Below are positions 8,701 through 20,796 of a stretch of 33,889 bases of DNA, one piece after another. Position numbers and translations under genes: made by a program. Within the stretch, counting starts at the first letter, position 1; the number at the start of each line of letters is the position of its first letter. The notes below the pieces were generated by a model. The model saw only the letters and a program-made list of their open reading frames with translations, did not search any database and was not told where the DNA came from. The stretch is from assembly GCA_011775625.1 (NCBI GenBank), contig JAABYT010000024.1, positions 1 to 33,889 on the forward strand, in the 5' to 3' direction. This DNA is from Gammaproteobacteria bacterium. Its GTDB lineage: Bacteria > Pseudomonadota > Gammaproteobacteria > HK1.

Positions 8701-9003
8701 GTTACCGGCGCCGAGCGGCGGCTCGGCGGTTGCCAACGTGCGAGCGCGCTCCATCGCTTTCGGATCCGCAAGCTCGTAGTCATCGATAAGCCCGGCGATA
8801 TCGTCGATGGTTCTGGGTGGCGGGGTGAAGGATTGTCCTTCGAAGGTCGCCGAGACCTTCTTGGCCTGCTCGAGCGAGATTGCCGGAGGCTCGCGTTCAG
8901 TGCTCTGGCAGCCCGATAGCAGTTGCAATACGACCGATGCGGCTGCCATTAAACGAGCTCCCGGGCTCACTCGTTGCGTGTGATGAATACGTATTCCGGT
9001 CAC
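5788..9003 (-). CDS. TPR-CHAT lipoprotein (caspase-like fold)
   Basis: Large protein of about 1071 residues. GTG 9003 is chosen because GGGAGGAG lies 8 bases upstream; a longer frame to 9150 has no such site. The N-terminus has basic residues, a hydrophobic stretch and the lipobox LLSGC (Cys32), so it is predicted to be a lipid-anchored exported protein. Residues about 70-600 are rows of TPR-like helices (AEQHYRIAITRF, AELAEALVNQRQWTAAIEVF). The C-terminal third is a CHAT domain, a caspase-HetF-associated peptidase fold, with the catalytic His in FATHG (about residue 911) and Cys in VLSACNTAAG (about residue 962), followed by ALLVSNWPVE. The dyad appears intact, so protease activity is plausible. 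No partner gene is obvious: the neighbours are the kinase-like gene and tRNA-Leu. Substrate unknown. Confidence 0.85.
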   Translation of the reverse strand: MTGIRIHHTQRVSPGARLMAAASVVLQLLSGCQSTEREPPAISLEQAKKVSATFEGQSFTPPPRTIDDIAGLIDDYELADPKAMERARTLATAEPPLGAGNTELAEFFWKRGLAAREIGDSQRYLADLKEAERLSRKSEDRIRSGILWDLSNAELLAGRFVDAIDHREKALASIPSNRRGLGITRGAVLAVHYGRSGDLIAAERLLEKSEALLNEARSWRSWPEWNNLWTAQIERARANLLDVKGRYADAEQHYRIAITRFRKNFEVHPHATYSAIHIDLSHAELAENLLRQDRLIEAEIEARKAVMGSLARAGRDSQDTALQLKTLVRVIGAQGRHEEAERLARALADIYLETGAPRDSFQLALAHAELAEALVNQRQWTAAIEVFESIETDLATDAVTFDQFFSRDITWAVALVSTGRADEAEALARRAWRHHLTALGPKHYVTAEAHGVLAMALARMGKQRQAMDAFAASVPILMTRSRRSDEELGDQTAKEMRLGLILEAYIDLLVSLEDASVGIGPDAVGEAFRLAEFARGQAVQRALSASAARAAAGDAELAELVRKEQDAVKQIGALHGLLARTLLRPEYRPGAAATEELRVRIDTLRNARAAFAEAIETRFPEYATLMSPRPATITAARNSLAVGEALVVTYVAKDKAYVWAIPRVGQLAFTVAPLGRERMAAAVGDLRRSLDPRAASLGGIPPFDVELAHRLYKALLAPVTAGWEQAHSLLVVADGPLGQLPLSVLTTASAQPVPQRQPLFSEYRDMPWLARTHAVTVLPSVASLVTLRSLAPASASRRPFAGFGDPWFTHAQATGAEAEKPTEPVTMSARGAPKVRSLLLSRRASPDLGGLSSADLAMLPRLPDTGEEIESIALALNADLSRDVFTGRAATEDRVKSMTLSSYKVVAFATHGLVPGDLDGLAQPALALTPPQVGSGREDGLLTMGEILALRLDADWVVLSACNTAAGAGAGAEAVSGLGRAFFYAGTRALLVSNWPVETTSARTLTTDLFRRQAADTTLSRAEALRRTMNALIDGPGFVDAKGRTVFSYAHPIFWAPFSLIGDGGGQAAGS

Positions 9004-9226
9004 CGAAACGACTCCTCCCGAGGTCCGTGCGCCAGAGCGAATAAGCCTGTGACAGGAGATTCCGCGGGCGAACGGTTCGTCAGGCGAGCCGTGTCGAAGA
9101 TTCTCTCCGTCGGGATTGCAGCCGTCATGCTGCGTCGCCGGAGGGGACAAGAGCGGGCATCCAATTCACTCTGAGCGATTCAGCGAGAGGGGCGGGCCAC
9201 GGCATTGGTGTGATACCGGTCGAGTT

Positions 9227-9313
9227 TGGTGCCGGGAGAGAGACTCGAACTCTCACTCAGTTGCCTGAACCAGATTTTGAGTCTGGCGCGTCTACCAGTT
9301 CCGCCATCCCGGC
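9227..9313 (-). tRNA. tRNA-Leu (anticodon CAA)
   Basis: An 87-base cloverleaf on the minus strand. Acceptor GCCGGGA pairs with TCCCGGC, followed by discriminator A and an encoded CCA. The anticodon arm is CCAGA-CTCAAAA-TCTGG with CAA at positions 34-36, and there is a long variable arm as in type II tRNAs. The T-arm loop is TTCGAGT. It reads UUG leucine codons. It lies back-to-back with queA. QueA and Tgt modify tRNAs with GUN anticodons, so this tRNA is not their substrate and the adjacency need not be functional. Confidence 0.97.
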
Positions 9314-9339
9314 ACGGGTTGGGAGGAATACCGGCCAGT

Positions 9340-9369
9340 AGTATAAGGAACAGCCTTGCGCAGGGGCAA
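9340..9369 (-). promoter_or_regulatory. Promoter of tRNA-Leu
   Basis: On the minus strand TTGCCC (9364-9369) and TATACT (9340-9345) are separated by 18 bases, matching the sigma70 pattern at 4 and 5 of 6 positions. The -10 box ends 26 bases before the mature tRNA 5' end, leaving a short 5' leader for RNase P. Confidence 0.5.
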
Positions 9370-9399
9370 AGCAGCGTGACGGGGATCGCGAGTGCATTC

Positions 9400-9408
9400 T
9401 GCTAACAT
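9400..9408 (+). promoter_or_regulatory. queA: Extended -10 promoter of queA
   Basis: TGC-TAACAT fits an extended -10 element (TGnTAnnaT) with no good -35 box at the normal distance. Transcription would start near 9415, within a base or two of the queA ATG at 9417, so the mRNA would be leaderless or nearly so. No Shine-Dalgarno sequence precedes queA, which agrees with this. Confidence 0.4.
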
Positions 9409-9416
9409 CGCCGCGC

Positions 9417-11575
<2,159 letters not shown>

Positions 11576-11617
11576 TCGCGCGTCCAGCGAAACTGTTGAC
11601 GACTCGGGGATTCCGAC

Positions 11618-11947
11618 ATGGGTTTTTTCATTTCCGACGCGTATGCTCAAGCCGGTGGGCCTGGCGGGGGCGCTCCGTACGCCGATATCCTGTTCCTCGT
11701 CCTGCTGTTCGCCGTCTTCTACTTCCTGCTCATTCGACCGCAGCAGAAAAAGGCCAAGGAGCACAAGAAAATGGTCGAGGCCGTCCAGAAGGGCGATGAA
11801 GTGATTACCAATGGCGGCATCGCCGGTAAGGTAATCGAGGTGGGCGAGTCCTTTCTCACCGTGAACATCGCCGAAGGCGTGGATGTCAAGCTGCAGCGAA
11901 GCGCCATCGCGCAAACGCTGATCAAAGGAACGATCAAGTCCAGCTGA
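11618..11947 (+). CDS. yajC: Sec translocon accessory subunit YajC
   Basis: YajC, 109 residues, a small inner-membrane protein that forms a heterotrimer with SecD and SecF on the Sec translocon. A single membrane helix lies near residues 27-44 (ILFLVLLFAVFYFLLIRP), followed by the family signature RPQQKKAKEHKKM and then the cytoplasmic beta-rich domain with GDEVITNGGIAGKV. GGGGA precedes ATG 11618 by about 6 bases. It sits between tgt and secD in the standard gammaproteobacterial order. Confidence 0.97.
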   Translation: MGFFISDAYAQAGGPGGGAPYADILFLVLLFAVFYFLLIRPQQKKAKEHKKMVEAVQKGDEVITNGGIAGKVIEVGESFLTVNIAEGVDVKLQRSAIAQTLIKGTIKSS

Positions 11948-12010
11948 AGGCACGATTTTCCATCGGACAGCCGGCCCCGTGACGCGGCACCGACTCTCTG
12001 GCGACGATAG

Positions 12011-13867
12011 ATGAACCAATATCCTCTCTGGAAATATCTGCTCATCGTGGCGGTGCTCGTCGTCGGCGTCTTTTTCGCGTTGCCGAATATCTATGGGAAC
12101 AATCCGGCGGTACAGATCAAAGCGGATCGCGATGCACCTGTCGACGAGATTCTCGAAGGGCGCATCGTCGACGCGCTAAAGAGCGTCGGAATAAAGACGC
12201 TTCGTGTCGAGCGCGACGATCGCAGCCTGCTGCTTCGCTTTGCCGACGAGAACACTCAGCTCAAGGCTCAGGATCAAATAGGCTCGGATCTCGGCTCCCA
12301 GTACGTGGTGGCGCTCAATCTGGCGCCGGCGACACCGGCCTGGCTCGAACGCCTCGGGGCACTGCCGATGTATCTGGGGCTCGATCTGCGCGGTGGCGTG
12401 CACTTTCTGATGGAAGTCGACATGGCCGGAGCAATCCGGCAGGCCGAGCAGCGGTATGCAGCCGATCTGCGCCAGATGCTTCGTGAGGAAAAGATCCGCT
12501 ATGCGGGCATTTCCCGTCGGGACAGCGGTGGAGTGCTCCTCGCCTTTCGCGACAACGAGACGCGTGGGGACGCCTACAATCTCATCCGCCGCGAGCTGCC
12601 CGAGCTCGAGTTGACGGAGCGCGACAACGGAAAGCAGCCCGAGCTGCTGGCACGCATGAACCAGCGCTCGGTCGACGAGGTCATGCGTTTCGCGTTACAG
12701 CAGAACATCACCACGCTTCGCAATCGCGTCAACGAGCTCGGCGTGGCCGAGCCGGTCATTCAGCAGCAGGGAGCCGACCGCATCGTCGTGCAGCTCCCGG
12801 GCGTGCAGGATACGGCGAAGGCCAAAGAGATACTGGGCGCGACCGCGACGCTCGAGTTTCGGATGGTCGATACGGAGCACTCGGTGCAGGACGCCGTTGC
12901 CGGCCGAGTACCCCCGACAGCAAGGCTGTACCGCGAAAGCAACGGGTCGCCGATTCTGCTGCAGCGAAGCGTCATGCTCTCCGGCGACTACATAACCGAC
13001 GCATCGTCGGGTATCGACCAGCAATCCGGGTCTCCGGCCGTATTCATCACGTTGGACGGCAAGGGAGCGAGCCTTTTTTCGAAACGCACCCGCGACAAGA
13101 TTGGCCGGCCCATGGCGACCGTGTTCATCGAGAACAAATCCGAGACAGTCACCGTCGATGGGCAGGAGATCAAGCGGAGAACCACCGAAGAGACGGTCAT
13201 CAACGTTGCGACCATTCGCGATCAGCTCGGCAAGCGATTCCAGATTACCGGACTCTCGACGACAGAAGAAGCGCGAGATCTGGCGTTGCTCCTGCGCGCC
13301 GGTGCGCTGGCGGCGCCTATCGAGATCATTGAGGAACGCACGGTGGGACCGAGCCTCGGCCAGGAAAACATCGAGCAAGGATTCCGATCGGTCATCATCG
13401 GATTCATCCTGGTGCTCATTCTCATGGCCATCTACTACAAGGTCTTTGGCATGGTCGCGAACCTGGCACTCACCTTCAATCTGGTCATGATCGTCGCGGT
13501 TCTTTCGATGCTGCAGGCAACGCTGACGCTGCCCGGCATCGCGGGAATCGTGCTCACCACCGGCATGGCGGTCGACGCCAATGTGCTGATATTCGAGCGG
13601 ATCCGCGAGGAGATCCGCAACGGAAACACGCCCCAGGCGAGCATCGAAGCTGGTTACAAGAAGGCGTTGTCCACCATTGCAGACGCTAACATCACGACCT
13701 TGATTGCGGCCATCGTGCTATTTGGATTCGGAACGGGGCCGATAAAAGGTTTCGCGGTTACTCTTTCCATTGGCATCGTCACTTCCATGTTCACGGCGAT
13801 CATGGGAACCCGCGCTGTGATCAATCTTTACTATGGCGGTCGGCGGGTCCAGAAGCTGCTTATCTAG
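12011..13867 (+). CDS. secD: Protein translocase subunit SecD
   Basis: SecD, 618 residues (E. coli about 615), an inner-membrane RND-type subunit that uses the proton gradient to help complete protein export through SecYEG. There is one N-terminal membrane helix (YLLIVAVLVVGVFFALPNIY), then a large periplasmic region with the conserved GLDLRGGVHFLMEVD. Five further helices fill the C-terminus, with GPSLGQENIEQG opening that part and VLTTGMAVDANVLIFERIRE, the conserved signature of helix 4-5, within it. The Shine-Dalgarno is weak. secF starts 2 bases after the stop. Confidence 0.98.
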   Translation: MNQYPLWKYLLIVAVLVVGVFFALPNIYGNNPAVQIKADRDAPVDEILEGRIVDALKSVGIKTLRVERDDRSLLLRFADENTQLKAQDQIGSDLGSQYVVALNLAPATPAWLERLGALPMYLGLDLRGGVHFLMEVDMAGAIRQAEQRYAADLRQMLREEKIRYAGISRRDSGGVLLAFRDNETRGDAYNLIRRELPELELTERDNGKQPELLARMNQRSVDEVMRFALQQNITTLRNRVNELGVAEPVIQQQGADRIVVQLPGVQDTAKAKEILGATATLEFRMVDTEHSVQDAVAGRVPPTARLYRESNGSPILLQRSVMLSGDYITDASSGIDQQSGSPAVFITLDGKGASLFSKRTRDKIGRPMATVFIENKSETVTVDGQEIKRRTTEETVINVATIRDQLGKRFQITGLSTTEEARDLALLLRAGALAAPIEIIEERTVGPSLGQENIEQGFRSVIIGFILVLILMAIYYKVFGMVANLALTFNLVMIVAVLSMLQATLTLPGIAGIVLTTGMAVDANVLIFERIREEIRNGNTPQASIEAGYKKALSTIADANITTLIAAIVLFGFGTGPIKGFAVTLSIGIVTSMFTAIMGTRAVINLYYGGRRVQKLLI

Positions 13868-13869
13868 AT

Positions 13870-14805
13870 ATGGAAATACTCAAGCGACAAACGAACTTCG
13901 ACTTCATGGGACAGCGCAAGCTGGCCATGATCTTCTCCGGCGTGCTGCTGCTCGTTTCCGTGGTTTCCCTCGGCGTGCGCGGGCTGAACTATGGTATCGA
14001 TTTCACCGGCGGCGTTCTCATCGAGGTCGGCTATCCGGATACGGCGGACCTCGTCCAGATCCGCACGGATCTCGCCTCGGCCGGATTTCCGGGGGCTACG
14101 GTTCAATACTTCGGCACCACGCACGATGTGCTGGTGCGTCTGGCTCCGCGCGAGGAAGTCAGCAAGGCGGAGCTCAGCAGCGAGGTTCTGAGGGTGCTCA
14201 GGAAAAGCGGCGGAGACATGCAGCTTCGCCGCGTGGAGTTTGTCGGGCCGCAGGTAGGAGAGGAGCTGCGGGAGCAGGGCGGGCTCGCCATGTTGATTGC
14301 GCTCGGCGCGATCCTCATCTACGTGTCGCTGCGCTTTCAGTGGAAATTCTCCCTTGGCGCCGTGGCGGCGTTGTTCCACGACGTGATCGTGACGATCGGA
14401 TTTTTCTCTGTTCTTGGTCTCGAATTCAATCTCACGGTTCTCGCTGCGGTGCTTGCCGTCATCGGCTATTCTCTCAACGACACGATCGTGGTGTTCGACC
14501 GCGTGCGCGAAAATTTCCGAACCATGCGCAAGGGTACCGCTGTCGAGATATTCAACAGATCGCTCAATCAGACGTTGTCGCGCACGTTGATGACGTCTCT
14601 GACGACGTTGCTTGTTCTCGTCACGCTCTTCTTCCTCGGCGGAGAGCTCATTCACGAATTTTCGACCGCACTCATTGTCGGAGTCGTCATCGGAACGTAC
14701 TCATCCATATACGTTGCCAGCACATCGGCGCTCGCGCTTGGCGTCATGAAAGCCGACCTCATGCCCGTCCAGAAGGAAGGTGCCGAAGCCGATGCCAGGC
14801 CGTGA
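13870..14805 (+). CDS. secF: Protein translocase subunit SecF
   Basis: SecF, 311 residues, partner of SecD in the Sec export motor. Signatures are GLNYGIDFTGGVLIEV after the first helix, the periplasmic P4 domain, VGPQVGEELREQG, FHDVIVTIGFFSVLGLEFNL, IGYSLNDTIVVFDRVREN and the tail RTLMTSLTTLLVL. Six membrane helices are expected. It starts 2 bases after secD and ends within the mlaF leader, where an overlapping GTG at 14802 offers a possible coupled start, so the secDF and mla genes appear to be joined here. Confidence 0.98.
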   Translation: MEILKRQTNFDFMGQRKLAMIFSGVLLLVSVVSLGVRGLNYGIDFTGGVLIEVGYPDTADLVQIRTDLASAGFPGATVQYFGTTHDVLVRLAPREEVSKAELSSEVLRVLRKSGGDMQLRRVEFVGPQVGEELREQGGLAMLIALGAILIYVSLRFQWKFSLGAVAALFHDVIVTIGFFSVLGLEFNLTVLAAVLAVIGYSLNDTIVVFDRVRENFRTMRKGTAVEIFNRSLNQTLSRTLMTSLTTLLVLVTLFFLGGELIHEFSTALIVGVVIGTYSSIYVASTSALALGVMKADLMPVQKEGAEADARP

Positions 14806-14819
14806 TAAATGGGACACGT

Positions 14820-15665
14820 TTGAATCAACCTGAAAGTCAGCCACCCTCGGGCGTGACGCGCCCGAAGCCGTTGGTTGCGGTCAAAGACCTGAATTTCCGC
14901 CGCGGCGACCGTTTGATATTCGATGGCGTCGACATCGAGATTCAGCGGGGAAAAATTACGGCCATCATGGGGCCGAGCGGGACGGGTAAGACCACTCTTC
15001 TAAAGCTCATCGCCGGTCAGTTGAGGCCCGACGCAGGATTCGTGAGCGTCGACGGTCTGGAGGTCCACAGCCTCTCCCGTGAACAGCTTTTCCTGCTGCG
15101 CCGACGCATGGGGATGCTGTTCCAGAGCGGTGCCTTACTGACCGATCTCGATGTTTTCGAAAATGTCGCGTTTCCTGTTCGCGAGCACACGGATCTGACC
15201 GAATCGATGATTCGAAATCTGGTCTTGATGAAGCTCGAAGCGGTAGGACTGCGCGGTGCGAGCCATCTGTATCCGCGAGAGCTTTCCGGTGGGATGGCAA
15301 GACGCGTTGCGCTCGCTCGCGCTATTGCGCTCGATCCGATGATGGTCATGTACGACGAGCCGTTCTCCGGCCAGGACCCGATTTCAATGGGTGTGCTCGT
15401 GCAGCTCATCCATCGTCTGAATGATGCGCTCAACCTGACAAGTATCATTGTCTCGCACGATGTGCCCGAAACCGCGTCAATCGCGGACTACATCTACGTT
15501 TTGTCTGAGGGTAAAGTGGTCGGTGAGGGCACGCCCGAGGAGCTCGGCAGATCGAGGTCCGAATGGGTCATGCAGTTCATGCACGGCCTCGCCGACGGTC
15601 CGGTGCCATTTCACTACCCCGCACCCGAGTTCTTCGATGATCTGATGGCGGAGCCGCTCAGGTGA
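14820..15665 (+). CDS. mlaF: Phospholipid transport ABC ATPase MlaF
   Basis: MlaF, about 281 residues, the ATPase of the Mla transporter that moves phospholipids between inner and outer membrane. Visible are Walker [10 protein letters not shown], the Q-loop [15 protein letters not shown], signature [14 protein letters not shown], Walker [14 protein letters not shown] and switch VSHDVPE. The C-terminus keeps the MlaF-specific [19 protein letters not shown] that contacts MlaB. The start is uncertain: TTG 14820 has GGGA 5 bases upstream, GTG 14802 overlaps the secF stop, and a further downstream GTG (before TRPKP) gives a length nearer E. coli MlaF. It overlaps mlaE by 4 bases. Confidence 0.95.
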   Translation: MNQPESQPPSGVTRPKPLVAVKDLNFRRGDRLIFDGVDIEIQRGKITAIMGPSGTGKTTLLKLIAGQLRPDAGFVSVDGLEVHSLSREQLFLLRRRMGMLFQSGALLTDLDVFENVAFPVREHTDLTESMIRNLVLMKLEAVGLRGASHLYPRELSGGMARRVALARAIALDPMMVMYDEPFSGQDPISMGVLVQLIHRLNDALNLTSIIVSHDVPETASIADYIYVLSEGKVVGEGTPEELGRSRSEWVMQFMHGLADGPVPFHYPAPEFFDDLMAEPLR

Positions 15666-16438
15666 TCGAGGTTTTGCGCCGTTTCGGCCGCACGGGCCTG
15701 CGCTTTTTCGAGCGTCTCGGACGCGGCAATATTTTTTTCCTGCACGTGCTGGCCGGGGTGCCTGCGCTGGTGCTGCGTCCGACGCTGGTTATCGCGCAAA
15801 CCTGGTCGGTCGGTGTGCGCTCGCTGATCATTACGGTGGTGTCGGGCACCTTCGTCGGCATGGTGCTCGGGCTGCAGGGCTATAATACCCTGGTAGATTT
15901 CGGTGCCGAGGAATCCCTGGGTGTGGTCGTTGCCCTGTCGCTCGTGCGAGAGCTGGGCCCGGTGGTGTCGGCGCTGCTTTTTGCCGGACGCGCGGGCTCT
16001 GCCCTGACCGCTGAGATCGGCCTGATGAAGGCCACCGAGCAGCTGGACGGGATGGAGATGATGGCTGTGGACCCTCTGCGCAGGGTGGTCGCGCCGCGCT
16101 TCATGGCAGGCGTGATCTCGATGCCCTTGCTCGCCGCCATGTTCAGCGCCGTCGGCGTGCTCGGCGGTTACTTCGTCGGTGTCGGTTTGCTGGGCGTGGA
16201 CGAGGGTGCATTCTGGTCGCAGATGCAGTCCAAGGTGGACGTTTACGAAGATATCTTGAATGGCGTCATCAAAAGTCTGGTGTTCGGCGTCGTGGTGACC
16301 TGGATTGCGGTCTTCGAGGGTTACGATACGGTGCCGACATCCGAGGGCGTGAGCGCGGCGACGACGCGTACCGTGGTGCATTCGTCGCTAGCGGTGCTGG
16401 GGCTCGACTTCGTGCTGACGGCACTGATGTTCAACTGA
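15662..16438 (+). CDS. mlaE: Phospholipid transport permease MlaE
   Basis: MlaE, 258 residues, the permease of the MlaFEDB inner-membrane complex. An N-terminal amphipathic interfacial helix ([19 protein letters not shown]) is followed by five hydrophobic segments. Conserved stretches include [36 protein letters not shown], the [20 protein letters not shown] coupling region that docks on MlaF, and [20 protein letters not shown] near the C-terminus. The GTG start overlaps the mlaF stop (GTGA), consistent with translational coupling. Confidence 0.97.
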   Translation: MIEVLRRFGRTGLRFFERLGRGNIFFLHVLAGVPALVLRPTLVIAQTWSVGVRSLIITVVSGTFVGMVLGLQGYNTLVDFGAEESLGVVVALSLVRELGPVVSALLFAGRAGSALTAEIGLMKATEQLDGMEMMAVDPLRRVVAPRFMAGVISMPLLAAMFSAVGVLGGYFVGVGLLGVDEGAFWSQMQSKVDVYEDILNGVIKSLVFGVVVTWIAVFEGYDTVPTSEGVSAATTRTVVHSSLAVLGLDFVLTALMFN

Positions 16439-16461
16439 AATAGACCGCTGGACGAAGGAAC

Positions 16462-16929
16462 ATGTACAGCAAGACCGTGGAGATTGGGGTCGGCGTATTC
16501 GTTGCGATGGGGCTCGCTGCGCTGCTGATGCTCGCCATGAAGGTCAGCAATCTCGCCGAGCTGACCGCGGCCGACGGGTATCAGGTTACGGCGCGCTTCG
16601 ACAACATTGGCGGTCTCAAGGTGCGCGCCCCGGTGACCATGTCCGGCGTGCGCGTCGGGCGCGTGACTCAAATCGACTTCGACGACTCAACCTACGAGGC
16701 AGTCGTGCGATTCTCGATCGACCCCCGCTATATGCGAATTCCGCTCGATACATCGGCCAGCATCTACACTGCGGGGCTGCTCGGAGAGCAATACATCGGA
16801 CTCGAGGCGGGCGGTGACGAGAATTTCCTGGCCGACGGGGATGAGATCACGCTGACCCAGTCGGCAATCGTGCTCGAGCAGGTGATCGGACAATTTCTCT
16901 ACAGCAAGGCCGCGGAAGGCGGGAGCTAG
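16462..16929 (+). CDS. mlaD: MCE-domain lipid-transfer protein MlaD
   Basis: MlaD, 155 residues, an inner-membrane-anchored periplasmic protein whose MCE domain forms the hexameric lipid channel of the Mla complex. One N-terminal membrane helix (IGVGVFVAMGLAALLMLAMK) is followed by the MCE core: VTARFDNIGGLKVRAPVTMS, GVRVGRVTQIDFD, IPLDTSASIYTAGLLGEQYI and GLEAGG. The length is shorter than in E. coli (183) but the MCE fold is complete. In E. coli the next gene is mlaC, which encodes the periplasmic carrier; here mlaB follows after 4 bases. Confidence 0.96.
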   Translation: MYSKTVEIGVGVFVAMGLAALLMLAMKVSNLAELTAADGYQVTARFDNIGGLKVRAPVTMSGVRVGRVTQIDFDDSTYEAVVRFSIDPRYMRIPLDTSASIYTAGLLGEQYIGLEAGGDENFLADGDEITLTQSAIVLEQVIGQFLYSKAAEGGS

Positions 16930-16933
16930 GCTC

Positions 16934-17268
16934 GTGCCCAGCGGTGATCAGAAACGGGCTCGCGCCGACATTCAGCGGCTCGATACGCGCAGCTACGGGG
17001 TAAGTGGACCCATGACTTTCGATACGGTCACCGAGCTGTGGCGGCAGAGCGAGCACATGTTCGAAGACAACACCGTCCTCGAAATCGATCTCGCGCAGGT
17101 GACGCGAACCGACAGCGCCGGACTGTCCCTGCTGGTCGAGTGGATGCGCGGGGCGTCGCGCCAGAGCGGTCGCGTCGAGTTTCTGAATCTCCCTGACCAG
17201 ATGCTGGCACTCGCCCGGGTTTCCAACGTCGAGCACCTGCTTGCAGGAAAGCGCAGCGAGCAACTGTC

Positions 17269-17272
<4 letters not shown>
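16934..17272 (+). CDS. mlaB: STAS-domain Mla subunit MlaB
   Basis: MlaB, 112 residues, a cytoplasmic STAS-domain protein that binds and stabilises the MlaF ATPase. The STAS core is visible: LEIDLAQVTRTDSAGLSLLV around residues 49-68 with the conserved D60-S61-A-G at the start of the helix, then VEFLNLPDQMLALARVSNVE. There is a GTG start 4 bases after mlaD. It overlaps the downstream BolA-family gene by 4 bases. Assignment rests on fold and operon position, since STAS sequences are poorly conserved. Confidence 0.9.
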
Positions 17273-18802
<1,530 letters not shown>

Positions 18803-18811
18803 TCCGATCCC

Positions 18812-19471
18812 ATGCTGACCATCGCCATCTCCAAAGGTCGCATCTATCGCGAAGCGCTGCCGCTTCTCGATGCGGCGGGTATTCGCCCCAACGACGACCC
18901 CGATACCAGCCGCAAGCTCCTGCTCGACACCAACCTCGCTGACGTCCGCCTGCTGGTCCTGCGGGCCCGGGACGTGCCGACCTTCGTCGAGCACGGCGCC
19001 GCCGACGCGGGAATCGCCGGCAAGGACGTGCTGCTCGAGCACGGCGGCGGCGGGCTCTACGAGCCGCTGGATCTCGGCATCGCCCGCTGCCGCATGGTGG
19101 TGGCGGCGCGCCGCGGCTGTGAGAGCCTGCCGAGGCGACCGCGGGTCGCGACCAAGTACGTGGTGAGCACGCGGCGCTACTTCGCGCAGAAGAGCGTGCA
19201 GGCCGAGATCATCGAGCTGTACGGCTCCATGGAGCTCGCGCCGCTCGTCGGGCTCGCCGATTGTATCGTCGATCTCGTTGACACAGGCGGCACCCTCGCG
19301 GCCAACGACCTCGTGGAAGTCGGGGACGTGTGCCCCATCAGCTCGCGGTTGGTCGTCAATCGAGCGTCGATGAAGATGAAGCACGAGCGCATGAAGGCTT
19401 TCATCGATAGTCTGGCGGATGCGGTGTCGAATGTGAGTGCGCAGGGAGCGGGCCGCGCCCGGGCGTCATGA
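18812..19471 (+). CDS. hisG: ATP phosphoribosyltransferase, short form (HisG-S)
   Basis: HisG, 219 residues, catalyses the first step of histidine synthesis, joining ATP and PRPP. Signatures are [15 protein letters not shown], the PRPP-site region [17 protein letters not shown], and [15 protein letters not shown]. The protein stops before the C-terminal regulatory domain of the roughly 300-residue long form, so it belongs to the short HisG type, which in known cases needs the HisZ subunit for activity and histidine feedback. No hisZ lies in this window. It overlaps hisD by 4 bases (ATGA). Confidence 0.97.
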   Translation: MLTIAISKGRIYREALPLLDAAGIRPNDDPDTSRKLLLDTNLADVRLLVLRARDVPTFVEHGAADAGIAGKDVLLEHGGGGLYEPLDLGIARCRMVVAARRGCESLPRRPRVATKYVVSTRRYFAQKSVQAEIIELYGSMELAPLVGLADCIVDLVDTGGTLAANDLVEVGDVCPISSRLVVNRASMKMKHERMKAFIDSLADAVSNVSAQGAGRARAS

Positions 19472-20796
19472 AGTCGATTCGACGTCTTGCAACCAGCGAT
19501 GCGGACTTCGAAGCCCGCTTCGCTGCGCTGCTCGATGCGGGCGCCGCGCGCGATCCGCAGGTCGAAAAAATCGTCGCGGACATCATCGCAGACATCCGGG
19601 CCCGCGGCGATGCGGCCCTGCTCGAGTACACGAGGCGGCTCGACGGCCGCGACGTTGCTGACGCAGCGTCGCTGCGCGTCGACGCCGATCGCCTCGTCAG
19701 GGCGCTCGACGATCTTGGCGCGGAGCAGCGCGAGGCGCTCGAGTTCGCGGCAGGACGCATACGCGATTACCACCAGCGTCAGCGTGAAGAGTCGTGGTCT
19801 TACCGGGAGGCCGACGGCACGCTGCTCGGGCAGCAGATCACGCCGCTGGATCGGGTCGGCGTCTACGTGCCGGGCGGAAAAGCCGCCTATCCCTCGTCGG
19901 TGCTGATGAACGTCATACCGGCCCGCGTCGCCGGCGTCGGCGAGATCATCATGACGGTGCCAGCCCCGCAGGGCGAGCTCAATCCACTGGTGCTGGCGGC
20001 CGCCAGCGCAGCCGGCGTCGACGCGGTTTTCACCATCGGCGGCGCCCAGGCGGTTGCGGCGCTCGCTCACGGCACGGACACCGTGCCCGCAGTCGACAAG
20101 ATCGTCGGTCCGGGCAATGCCTACGTGGCCGAAGCCAAGCGCCAGCTATTCGGTGTGGTCGGCATCGACATGGTTGCAGGGCCATCGGAGATCCTGGTGC
20201 TGTGCGACGCGCACACATCGCCCGACTGGATCGCCATGGACCTGTTTTCCCAGGCCGAGCACGACGAGCAGGCCCGTGCCATCCTTCTGTGCCCGGACGC
20301 CGCCTTCATCGACGCAGTCGCCTCCGCCGTCGAGCGTCTGCTGCCGGGAATGGAGCGGGCCGCCGTCATCGACGCGGCGCTCGCGGCGCGCGGTGCATTC
20401 ATCCATGTGCGCGACCTGGAGGAGGGCGTCGCCCTCGCCAATCGCATCGCGCCGGAGCATCTGGAGCTCGCCGTCGACGACCCGCAGGCGCTTTTGCCCC
20501 AAGTTCGTCACGCGGGCGCCGTGTTCCTCGGTCATCACACGCCTGAAGCGTTCGGCGACTACTGCGCAGGCCCCAACCACGTCCTGCCCACGGCGAGCAC
20601 GGCGCGCTTCTCGTCGCCGCTCGGTGTTTACGATTTTCAGAAACGCACCAGCGTCATCGGCTGCACGCCCTGCGGCGCGGCGCGCCTCGCGACGAGCGCG
20701 GCAACGCTCGCGCGCGGCGAGGGTCTGACCGCCCACGCGCGCTCCGCGGAGCTGCGTGCCGGCGACGATGCCGGCAAGCGTGGGGCGGGCGATTGA
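19468..20796 (+). CDS. hisD: Histidinol dehydrogenase
   Basis: HisD, 442 residues, a zinc enzyme that oxidises histidinol to histidine in two NAD-dependent steps. Family signatures appear in order: [95 protein letters not shown] and the zinc and substrate loop [20 protein letters not shown] followed by NHVLPT. It starts by ATG overlapping hisG and ends overlapping the hisC start, forming a tight hisGDC unit. Confidence 0.98.
   Translation: MKSIRRLATSDADFEARFAALLDAGAARDPQVEKIVADIIADIRARGDAALLEYTRRLDGRDVADAASLRVDADRLVRALDDLGAEQREALEFAAGRIRDYHQRQREESWSYREADGTLLGQQITPLDRVGVYVPGGKAAYPSSVLMNVIPARVAGVGEIIMTVPAPQGELNPLVLAAASAAGVDAVFTIGGAQAVAALAHGTDTVPAVDKIVGPGNAYVAEAKRQLFGVVGIDMVAGPSEILVLCDAHTSPDWIAMDLFSQAEHDEQARAILLCPDAAFIDAVASAVERLLPGMERAAVIDAALAARGAFIHVRDLEEGVALANRIAPEHLELAVDDPQALLPQVRHAGAVFLGHHTPEAFGDYCAGPNHVLPTASTARFSSPLGVYDFQKRTSVIGCTPCGAARLATSAATLARGEGLTAHARSAELRAGDDAGKRGAGD

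Noticed and set aside
13833-14801. Upstream extension of the mlaF frame through secF
   Set aside because: It is a shadow frame of secF; MlaF similarity starts only after about 14855.
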